Assembly (NCBI RefSeq): GCF_964340395.1 | Contig: NC_135566.1 | Coordinates: 22,664,635-22,728,634, forward strand | Source: Glandiceps talaboti | Lineage: Eukaryota; Hemichordata; Enteropneusta; Spengelidae | Length of the DNA stretch: 64,000 nt | Direction of reading: 5' to 3' | Shown here: piece by piece, positions 49,701 to 61,700 of the stretch | Position numbering within the stretch: position 1 is the first letter of the stretch | How the letters are laid out: each line of letters begins with the position of its first letter | Translations under genes and position numbers: made by a program | Notes under the pieces: generated by a model | The model's input: the letters and a program-made list of their open reading frames with translations, nothing else | Told to the model about the DNA's origin: nothing | The model's database searches: none

Positions 49701-52700
49701 CACCACTTCCTCCCTGTGATGACTGACCATATCCTCCACTTTGCTGCTGTGACTGTCCATAATTACTCTGTCCTCCACTCTGGTCGTAACTTTGTGTTGC
49801 AGACTGACCATATCCACCAGATGAAGTAGCAGGCTGTCCATAGGAACTTTGTCCAGCTGGTTGGGCATAACTACTAGCTCCTACCTGACTCTGTTGACCA
49901 TATGCTGACTGTCCTGCTGAAAATGTAAATCAACCACTTATAAGTCTCCAATCTTTCTGATATCATTGGTATTACCCTTACCTTACCTTTTTCAAACCCC
50001 CTTTCTTGCCAAGCTCAACATAACAGTTTAGTAGTGTCACAAATAAGGGTACAACACAGAGTTTAAAATCAAGAGTATTATGTACTGACTAGTCACCCAA
50101 ACACAATATAGCAGTGCCGGGTTCTAAGTGGGCCAAAGTAACATCATGGGCCGCAACAACTTTGGCGATACCTGCAACACTATCAGTCATCCTGCGATCC
50201 TAGTCAATGCTATATTGGAGATGCTTCCACAATAGTAGCTTCACAGATGTAAAAATAGACAATGAACTACCAAATCTCTTTGTGAAAAGAACAATGTAGA
50301 TGATCAGTAATTATAAGAATGGCAAATGCTCCACTATTTACAAAGATGAAGTGTGAACTGGCTACATCAATGCCTGCATGAAGGCTATGTGTGAACAAAC
50401 TTTTGAGGAGTATTCTTCAATGTCATTAATAGTCTGTTCACACTGGGACATATCCTCCGCAGAATCAGTGACTTAAATTAACTCTGGAGGTAATTTGTGT
50501 GTGTGAATGGTCCACTCCGGAGAATCTGTGGATTATTTTACTGCGGAGGTTTTGGTCGATTCAGCTCCACAGATCCTCCGGAGGCAAGGATTAGCTTGTA
50601 CTAAGTTGTAGGTGTGAACGCTTTACGCCAGTGTAAGCGCCCTCAATCGGTGTATTTCAGTCATCGTACTAATTTCCAGGACAGCAAACTACACTGTGAG
50701 CATTGGAGGTACATGTATCTGTGAATATATGGTTTGTGTAAAAGTTGCTATTGATGTCTACATTTAAGGTACTTGTCCTCGGGTTTTATTTTTACGATAT
50801 TTCCATCTTGAAGTTTTTCACTGAGACTGAATGTGAATGTACTTGGAAAAGTAATGGGGTGACTGGGGGAACCCGTCCCGTTTAACATGTGCAAGTCAGA
50901 TGGCGTCACATAATTAATCTGCAAATAAATACAGCTAGTTCTCAACATCACGTAATTACGTACAATTAGTGTTCGGTAGGATTTTTTTCCGTTTGGTTTA
51001 CTGAAATATTTCATAGCAGACGACTGATGTGCAAAGTGAAATTGATAACATATATTGGGTCATTTCACCAGTGCCATAAGTGTTTGGAAGCTGAGTATTG
51101 CGTGAATTAATTTTGACTTTTTTACCAGTGAATGTCTACGCCACACTAATTCCTCTGAAGATTGTTCAGTTTAAATAAATTAAAGTAAAGACGATACGAG
51201 ATTTGATACATACTGATATTGTTACATGTACAGTAACAGACATGCACACAGTGCACAGATCACATACGGAAGTGCAAATTTGCCGCAATAACAACGAAAG
51301 GCCTAGCGTGGGAAGTATTACAGAAGGCAGAATTTCCCTGCTGTCTCGTTGCGATATTATTTTTTTATTAGCGGGTTGTTCACCATTTCCATCACTCCTA
51401 CCTGGCTTACTAGCCGGAGAAAAGAAATTAGTTAATTGCCGTTTATTCCCTGGGTTTACTCATACTGAAACCGGCGGTGGTTCTACGCTGTGTAGGCTAT
51501 CTGCTGTACTATGTCGACATGTCAAACTATCATTATGCAGTGTTCTCCCCAGGATTTTGTCACAAGAGGGGGGAATTGTTGCTGAGCGAAGCGAAGCACT
51601 GCGTGTGCGTTGCGCACGCTGGGGCGTGGTCAGGAGGGGGGTGTCCCCCCTCCTGCCTAGGAGCTTTTGCAATTTGCATCTTGAAATGGTGGCTTTTGGT
51701 GGCACTTTATTTAGCCATTTTAACCCACTTTAATCATGTGAATTTCAACACAACTGAAGTGTCAAAGTGAGTTTTGATATCTTAATGTTTAAATAGTGAC
51801 AGAATTTAGCCAAATTTACCTGTGTCAAAAATATAGTTTTTTAATAGTTTGTCCTAAATAGTTACTCAAATAGCTCTTTTTAACACAAATGCTGAAAGAG
51901 TGTAACAAAACAAAATCTTCAACTTTCTGTAAAAAATTGCAGCAAATTTCAATATGTTTCAGGACAGTTGTAGTGTTTACTACAAAACGAAATCCATTTT
52001 CAAGAGCTTCATTGCATCATCACCATACCACTATCAAAACAAACAAACGTCAAACACATAGGGTGAAGATAACTTTGCCTTTATGCATAACAGCTGAGTA
52101 ACTTGTCTCACTTCTGTGAGAATTCTCCTGTCTTTATAATTTCCCCATTGGTGACTGCTTGTTCAAAGTAAACAGTGTCAGATTTGGTCCATCTATTGAT
52201 ATTCCCATAGTGATTCAATTCGTCTAAATGTACTGTTTTCTAGTTGACTTCTCATTAAATTTATCATTTAATTCCCGGAGTTGAGAACTGCTCAGAATGA
52301 TGGACCAGTATTTGCAGTGACGCAAAACCATGCGTATTATACCGTACGCAATGGAAATTAATTTTATGCATATTTGATCGAACGATCCGTATCCTATATG
52401 CAACGAATTTTGTTACATTTGCCATACCCCTCGACTGACGATCGTACTATACTGAGTGAGAGTCGATTGTTTTTATTTTGATACATAATATTATTATAGA
52501 CCACTAACGAACTTGTACCCTGGCCCTGTTACAGTCAATGTAAAAAAGACGCAACACTAATGTTGCAATTTTTGTTGCCATTGTTGTGTCTAACTGGAAA
52601 ATTAATAGTACATGCCAAACACAGCTGCACATGTTCAAATGGACACTCAATACGTCACGCTCCCACGTCAAAAAATACTCACACTGTAAGACATGCCTAG

Positions 52701-55700
52701 CCATGATATAGTTCTCTTCAGCATGACTGTTCAGTTTTTTTTTACGAAAACAAAAATAGTCGGTGACAATACGGCATGGCAGTTTCAGTTAGCACAGGTC
52801 TTTTTTGAAAGAAGGCGAAACCGCTTCGTGTCACTATGGGTGGTAATGAAGTCAATCAAAAGAAAATGAAATAAAACAAATCGGAATACATAGTTTTCAA
52901 GTGGGACAGGTATCCGACAAAACTTTCTGCTACGACGACTCACTAAGATTTTGAAAGGTCAAAGATTGTACTATGACGACACATGCAATGTCCGAACTAT
53001 TAAACTAAAGGGAAGGGACAGAGGGGAACTTAGCGTTCAACTTCAATACTGACGTAGCCATGGAAAATCTTACTTGCGTGTTTTTATATTAAGAGAAGCA
53101 ATTCATAGACACAGTGACTCTGAAAACCATAGATTTTGTAGTACATTTAGTGTACACGTAAAAACAGACCGTTCCGAGACTTTTGTCACGGCCCACCTAT
53201 CCATGAACAATGGAATCGCCCACATTGACACCACGTGTTTATCTGTGTTGAGGCCATCGCATCTCACCCGATATCTCCGTAAGTTCGATCGTGGTTCGAT
53301 GGGTACGAAAATATTAGCCCATTTTCGTTTCGATTACAATTCAATAAATAGTTAAGGAACTAGAATGTACCATTTTGTTCATTTTAGTGACCGATTATTT
53401 AGTATCATCTAAGTAGTGTCGGTGAACAACACAAGCTTTTCAAAGTTTCGCATTTCATTTTGTTTTCGTACCGTAAACTCGAGAGTGTGTGTTTACATGC
53501 AAACAATCCCACGATCTGAGTTCAAGTTCGCCCTGAAAAGGGCCGACGTGTAAAATATTCCGTGTACCTCCTGATCTTCATTGAGCTAAATGACGGAGGA
53601 AAGACATGTTGACTGTTTGAAAGCTATAGAATGAATGACAAGTTTGATGAAAGTATGCGTGAATGTGATTCGCATGAAGTTTGACATCAGTGACAGTAGC
53701 CTCTTTACCGAGATATTTGACTTTCCAAAATGGCGACCATGAGATCGTAGCGAAACCGCGAGAGAAGTAAATCGTTTTGCCCCGTTTGTTGAAAAAATAT
53801 TCAATTCATTTTTTTTCCGTCAAAACTTACAAGGGGGCGCCAAGAATTTACAAGAGGGCGCGGCGCCCCTGTTACCTTGTTCAGGGAGAACACTGATTAT
53901 GTATTTGAGAAGAGACGTTGAATGTCAGGGGCAAACGGGAGTACAGAATGAATTTTAAAAACCAGAAAATGGCAAAATTATGTCGAAATCAAAGGCTTGC
54001 CGACAGTCATGTACAAGAAGAATGGTCCTATCAAATTTGTGTACACTGCTCATGTGAACAGTCGTCCATTGCTATCTAATGGAAGTGTCACTCAAAATTA
54101 ATGTCAACAATGTTGTCTATCTGTATGCTTTGATACATTTGGAGAACATCAGTCCTGACAATGTCAGTCAGAATATTTAGTCTACAATGCGATGTATAAA
54201 TTACTTGCAAGTGTGACCGTCAAAATGATAAAAAATTACCGACAATTTCTTAGGCAGGTTACTTTGTGAATAGTGTTTCAGAAAACGCATGCATACATCT
54301 ATTTCTTATACGGTGATATGGTGACCTAGGATATTTCTATACACATCTCAAAAACTTTGTTGTTCTTATACTCATGATACAGCAAGCAGTCACGTCCTTT
54401 AGAGAGTATATGTACTTGAAATTTGTTGCGCAATTTGTAATTGTGTAAACATTGTAACATAAATACGGAAATGAGTTTCTGCTGAGTTGGCATTCAGCAA
54501 CATCAGTTACAAAATAAATGTAAACATATGCATGTGTACGTGTCTCGGTAATTGTCAAGTGAACTCTCAATATTGCTCACTAATTAGCTGGCAACATCGT
54601 TAAGTTGCTGTCCGGGAAATTAGTGCGATGACTGTTAACGAAATCACTTCCTGTTGGCTGCAGAAGTCGCCATTCGAATCAAGGTTATCAATCGTCACAG
54701 AGCATAGTACAACATGTCCCTCGCTAATAGTAATACACCCATGGTCCACAACAGCGAAAGAGGTAACAACTGGTGTGACTGAATTCAGAATTTGTACGAA
54801 TAGAAAGCACATGAATTCACGTTGGTTGACATGTCGATGTCGAGCGTGTCGCATGGCTTGTCGAAAGTTAAACTCGGCATCACGACGACGAGTGAAATTG
54901 TTAACATGCATTTAAATCGTTGAGGGTGTTTACGCCGGCGGATAATGGTGTCAAATTATATGTGTGAACACATACAGCTAATCCCCTCTGTTTACTAATC
55001 TATTTACTATTTACGCCGAAGAAAAAAACACACGAAAAAAGCAATATGAACATGCCTTACAAGAGTTTAAAAGATTAATATAAAATGGCGAGGTTTTCTC
55101 CAATTATCAGTTTCATGTTCAATTTTACTCTAAAAACACTTTTAGTTTGTAGTTAGACATTGCACAACGGACTGCAATGAAAGCATGGATTTTTCAATAT
55201 GGCAGCCGTGATGTCACAAACTATAGCGAGTTTATGGAGTCCTCAATAGTAAAGTATAGTACACGTAAGTCTCGTGTTTCACGAGATTTCGGACAGACAT
55301 GATGCCTGCATGTAGCTATACACAAACTTTTAGTGTTTCAAAAGTCTACTCTACTGTGGACATTTATTTTGAAATAATTTCAGCTTTCCTAAGAAAAATA
55401 ATCAACCAGATTTAAACTGAATGCTGTAAGGGAATCACTAATTATGCAAATTACTCATTAAAACTGAAAAACTATGGTAACTGGCTTTTTTTGGACAAGT
55501 TAGGTTAATGTATATCAGGGGTTTCATCAACAGCCATCAGAAGGTGATTTATGGCCGTCTGGACGCATATGTAGAGCCGGTTGAAATTGACAGTATTACC
55601 TTTATTTTGGCCTTGAAATCAGTTTCAACACAAACATTCCAACATTGCATTTGTTTTGAACTAGAGTTGGAGCCACTCAATGGATCGCAGGCCCTGTGAT

Positions 55701-58700
55701 TATTGGACATCTTGCTTGACAGGACGCAAAATTGCTATACTGTCGCCTATTTTTAAACAATTTTTGCTTGTCATTAGATTGAAATGTTACAGCCATCTAG
55801 TATGCTGCATAAGTTTCGCACTAACAATGTATACCCGAAAATAAGTCAATTTGGAAATGACGGTGTGAAATTGTGACGTCTCTTTTTGTGTGGTAGTGAA
55901 GTGTTGATCCCAGTCGGTCTTCAAATAACATCGTACCTTATTCCAGAATACCGTTTGAAATGATTGATTGGAAAATAACCCCCATTTTAGGAAGATTATA
56001 AGGTTTCACATTGATATTTTTCTCACGAAAGACTTTAGAGTTATGATGTTGGAGATGAGTCATAACAAACTACATGTACTACATTTCACATCAAATTAGC
56101 TAGTCGAGTTGAATAGTCGAGTATTTGTCATTATTGTAATTAATGGTCGTCTACATTGTTCTTTTCTCAGACATTTTAATACTTCATTATCTTTTAAATC
56201 AATGCGCCCATGTAGGCAGAAAATGGAAGTGTACAATTATTACAGTGAGTGTGTGTGTGTGTGGGGGGGGGGGGGGTCGATGGTAACCAATTGTGACACT
56301 AGAAGGTGGTGGTCGGCAACCTTTGAGTGGTGGTCGCCAAGACTGAGTCCCAGACGCTGGTGACCGGTGCCGACCGGCGTCGGCAGATCCCTGATTCATA
56401 TTTCTGCAAGAAATAAGCTTGTGTGTCTCACTGTTGTGACTTTGTCATGTCAAATGTGCAACACTGGATAACAGCATTGGTGCTTAAAGGCCAAGGTCCA
56501 CTATATAAAGAGGATTATGGGTAATGTATGCATATGCGGGAAATTCAAACTGCTGTAAGGAGCACTGACTTTGCCCTCATGTCTTCATCCAATTTTGCAC
56601 TGAAAGAGTTTCACATGGCTCTCATATTTCATATATACTGTTTGTAAATATATAGTGATGCAACATGAGTAGAAATAACTGACGTTAACTAAGTTTGGTA
56701 GCCAATATAGCAGGTTTACCGTCAAACTGACCCAAAATTTGTTTCAAATTTGTCTAGTAAAAACCGTTGGCCAGTTGTCAATTAGGCTTACAAGTTACAC
56801 AAAGCATGATAAGACACTGTGAATGTTGCAAATAAACAACATGCGAAATGCCAAATACCGAATGCAAACAATACAAGCGAACAAAAGAGTCTGTGTGCAC
56901 TCTTAGCCCAATATTTTGCCTAAAATCAAGCTCACATGTGCGAACGGTACGTGAAAATGATACATGTTACTGAAATAGAATGACATAAAATGAAACCAAA
57001 ATGTTTCTCAGTTTGATCGATGTACGTTCTGGGTTGCTACACTCCTTAGTAAAATCACAATTTCATACAACTTTTTGTGCGCGCAACAAGTGTTTTCTGT
57101 CAAGTAGTTGTGTCGTTGACGTACCTATACCTAGTAGGCAGTGATGTAGATAATAGCCGGTTACCTACCGGTCACAACGCCCAGCTCAGGGATCTCCTCA
57201 CGCTGGACGGCACCGGACGCTAGCGTCCGGGACTCAGTCTTGGCGACCACTACTCAAAGTTGCCGTCCACCACCTTCAAGTGTCACAATGGGTTACCCAT
57301 TCGACACCCCACACACACTCACTTCAATAATTGTACTTTCATTTTCGGCCCACATGGGCGTATTGATTTAAAAGATAATGAAGTATTAAAATGTCTTTGA
57401 GAAACGAACAATATAGACGACCAATAATGTCAAATACTCGACTATTTATAAAGACGAAGTGTGAACTGACAACAGCTGACGCTATACATTGATATCTCGT
57501 GTACAGTGAGTACGTGTGAATTACAGGGCAAACACGATGCTGCAGACTTTCGACTAGCATTCTTCAGCGTCGCAAAAAAGTATAACAGCCTCATATACCT
57601 TTTTATAAAGTGTTGACGTTGTGTCCGATCATTAGTTTTCTGATCAATTTTACTCTGAAAACACTTTTAGTTAGTAGTTTAACATCGTACATAGCACGAC
57701 AATGAAAACATGTAATTTCCAAAATGGTGGGCGGTGACGTCACAAACTATTGCGATGTCTCGTGTATCACGAGATTTCTTCTAAACGCAATGCGTATGTG
57801 TGGGTATACGCAACTTTTAAGAGTTTTGAAACTGCAGTCATCTTTGGATATTTAGTTTGATTGAAACAACTTTAGCTTTTCTGAGAAAACTAATCAAAAA
57901 CTGTGATTGAAAAAAATCGATGTGCAAAGATAAATCTGTAGAGAAAGAAAAGTTGGTTTTAACTTTTTTGTTATCAACTTTGATCATACACCATGTACTT
58001 TGAGTGTATCATTAATTTATTCATGAATATTAATTATGCAAATTAGCATGAATATTAATTAGTGTCTGGGACTACTCTCAAGCTTGGGAGAACCCTGCCA
58101 GCTATAACTTATAAGTATAACCACGTACAACAGTTTAGTTGTGGGACCGGCTAAGGAAAGTACTAAAACCTGACGACCATTGAACAAATTCTAAGGTCAG
58201 AAAATTAAATATGAGTTGCCCAGAAGTACTAATAAAAAGTAAAATATCAAAAGTGTAAAAAAAAGAAATAATTACATAATTATTTGGAAAACATTTGAGG
58301 ATTACGCGGTAAAACAAGACTGGCCACGCTATCGCTAGCGAAAGCCTTCAAACTAGTTTCATAGGGACCGGACGTTGAAGGAAGCGCGAAGCGAAGTGTG
58401 AGGTCAATGTGACGTCTCATGATGTATGATGCAACAACACGACGTTTACGTAGAGTAGAATTAAATGTTTTCTAAACTTCAGCGGAAAGAAATTTTGTCG
58501 ATCGGGCACTGACTATTTTCAAGTTCTTAAAACATCTGAGAAAAATGAAGAGAGGAAGCAAAATATAGCACTGACAGACAAGATAGTCATACGGTACGTG
58601 TACAGGAGGCGAGGCACACCATGTGGTGCAAACTGGACAATGATCATGCGTGTCACGTATATGGCATCAGATGTAATACATGTAGCTATTCCAAATATTC

Positions 58701-61700
58701 TTGGAATGCAGCCTTTCTTGTAACAAGTATTGGAAATTGTCAGAAACCTGAGGATTTTATGACTGAATATATTTCGATCAAGAATTCCCATACTTTCAGT
58801 TAAATTTTCTGATGACCCCGAAGCAAGACATGTTTGAAACATTTAGTGCGACATTTGATACTGATAAACGAGTGATATAATTCATAAACAAATCTAACGT
58901 TGGCAACTCTTTTATTTCTGTAATGATCATCAAATTTCAAGGACAACTGTCTATGTTGTTCACATAGATCATACATCACTGCCTAGTCTAGTTCCTATAC
59001 CTGTCGACTGTTCTCTACGATCTCTAGCTCTGTGCATGTTGTGGAGATGAACGTAACGCGAACTGACAAGACTACAAGTACAATCATGGAGGCATCATAA
59101 ATATTTGTTTCATTCAAATTTGAAAGTTGAGAAATCATATTAAATTCTTTCCAGATTTCTCAAAAATCGTTTCCATATGTTTTGGCACTATCCAGCAATA
59201 ATCCTCGTCATGTAAATGACATCGACTGACATTGTAGTCAAACATACGCACGGAGACAGAGCAGAGACCAAACAAGAGTCCGTACTCACCCCATCACGAC
59301 GTATGTTTTATGCGTTTGTTTTGAAATAGCTGGGGTGGTACTCGTACACATCGGGATAACTCGGAGAAGCACATGCTTGTGATTTTATTGACTGTTTTCT
59401 GAGATGGGACATTGGGTTTGGAAATACAAGTTTGATCAATCATAAAACAGCCATAACAGATACTTTCAAAGAATTAGAACACGGAAGGAAAATAACGGGA
59501 ACATCAATGACATTTCTACCAAACTCGAGATCGCACGAAGCTAGCTACCTAGTGTACAGTAAGTATGGAAGTGCAAAGGTTAGTCCGCTCTGACCCGTGC
59601 GATACTTGTGAAGTTAATTTTGAAGTTTTCATGATTATGTTGTCAAAACACGACCTACATGTAATCTGTAAAAAAAATTCTCATCTATCTAACGATTTTG
59701 GTGTGATAACGATTGACCAAATGCCGACGCCAGTGTGTACGTGTGCAACTGTAATCTAGTACCTTGTACAAATGATACAAGTAAGTAAGTTTGTTCGTAC
59801 CCAAGAATTTCAGTTTACAATTTCAATGATACAAATTGTCACTGTGTAATAGTGTTTGGATCGTGTTAGAACAGGTCCCTCAAAATATAATTTTTCTGGT
59901 TATAATTTGTATGTATAAGTTTATAGAAATACGTGTTTCACCCAGACTGGGTGTCTAGCCGTACGTACGCACCGGAAAAAACCGTAGCAGAAACACTGCC
60001 ACTAGGACTTGAAAAAAAATATAACAAGGGACTCTTCGGATTAGGCAAGAACTACATGTAACCAATATGTGTGAACAACCACTAATATGTTGATAAACTA
60101 CCTGGGTCGGATTTACCAAATGCTCCTCCCACATAAACAAACGTATTCAGTTGCACATGCGCAAACCTACTTCCGTAGCGTGGGCACATAGCCTGTTTGG
60201 ACCTTGGCCTTTAACAGTTTAAATAACTCCAGCAGGCAATAGTGCCAGGCAATAGTCTGTGCACAAACAGACATTATCACTATGTGAGCATAAAGAAGGT
60301 CACATGATTCGATCCCGACTGACAGGTTGTTTAAGAACTTTGAGGTGTAATAATAACTTTAATTTCCCAACTTTCTGACTGCAAATTGCACTTCTACATT
60401 GTGTTTGAATGTAGTACTATTAGTAATTGCACTTCTATATTGTGTTTGAGTGTAGTACTATTAGTAATTGCACTTCTACATTGTGTTTGAATGTAGTACT
60501 ATTAGTAATTGCACTTCTACATTGTGTTTGAGTGTAGTACTATTAGTAATTGCACTTCTACATTGTGTTTGAGTGTAGTACTATTAGTTTCTTCTTTCAA
60601 ATAAATAACTGACAGTCAAATCAGACAGACAGAGAATTTGTGACAATTAGTTTATAGTATACTGTTACATAACTTGAATGAAAATGGTTAGTGCAGTGAC
60701 AGCAATTACTTTTGTGTCGTGAGATTTATGATTTATGGAAGTCTGTATGGACTTGAAAGAAGATAACAACCCAGGTATAAGGTACAATGGTAATACAAAC
60801 ATAGCTATTACCTTGAAAGCCAAGCATTGACGCCCCTGTGGACATAACAGAACACACTTTTGTTATTCTTAGAATATCTGTAATTTATTGAGGAGAGGAC
60901 AACCATTCCATACACCTGTTAGACTGTTGTAAGCAGACATACAGGAAGGTCTTTACTTGTGAAATTGTACATGAAACAAATCTGACCTGTAAATATTTTG
61001 AATGTGGTCATGATTATCTTTGCACTCTCCACATGGTGACTCTTTAATTACAATGCAATACACCTACCTTGTTGTGCCAGTGTATAATTTAAAATCAGTC
61101 CTAAAGAGTTTTGGACACATACCTGGTTGGGTTCCTTGTTGTCCATAACTCTGTTGTGTACCATAACCAGACTGAGGAGGTTGTCCATAACTAGCAGTTG
61201 TTGTGGATGCTGCTGTACTTCCAGCCTGTGCATAACTTGTTCCTGTTTGGGCATAGCTTGACTGGTCATAACTTGCTGCCTGTTGTTGGCCATATCCCTA
61301 CAAATTGAAACATGGAATTTATACAAAAGTTCACATACAAATTCTTGAATTTATAAGACCATATGACTCCAAACTCACTGACTTAGGTTGCCCACCACCA
61401 CCACCTACCTGAATGTAGTTTTGTCTCTCCATTGCTGTTTTTCTATTGTCACTTATATTTTCGGCCAACACATGCAAATTGATCAACTTAACAGGGACCA
61501 CAACTCCAGGAAATAAAAGTATTTTCTCATAAACTTTGGGCCAGAGTATTTCAAGATTACACATGGCATAATTTCTTCTCAGTTGCCAAGAAACACACAA
61601 CACAAGTTTAATATTTCATGCATCAGTGATGTCAAAGGTCATGACAGTCAACATATCATGTAAATGGCAAAATATTCATTTCACATCTCGCTTATTTTGA

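Noticed and set aside
51203-51733. 176-codon plus-strand reading frame
   Set aside because: It runs across the border and target duplication of the hAT-like element (51532-51538), and its second half is the GC-rich element end. No family resemblance.
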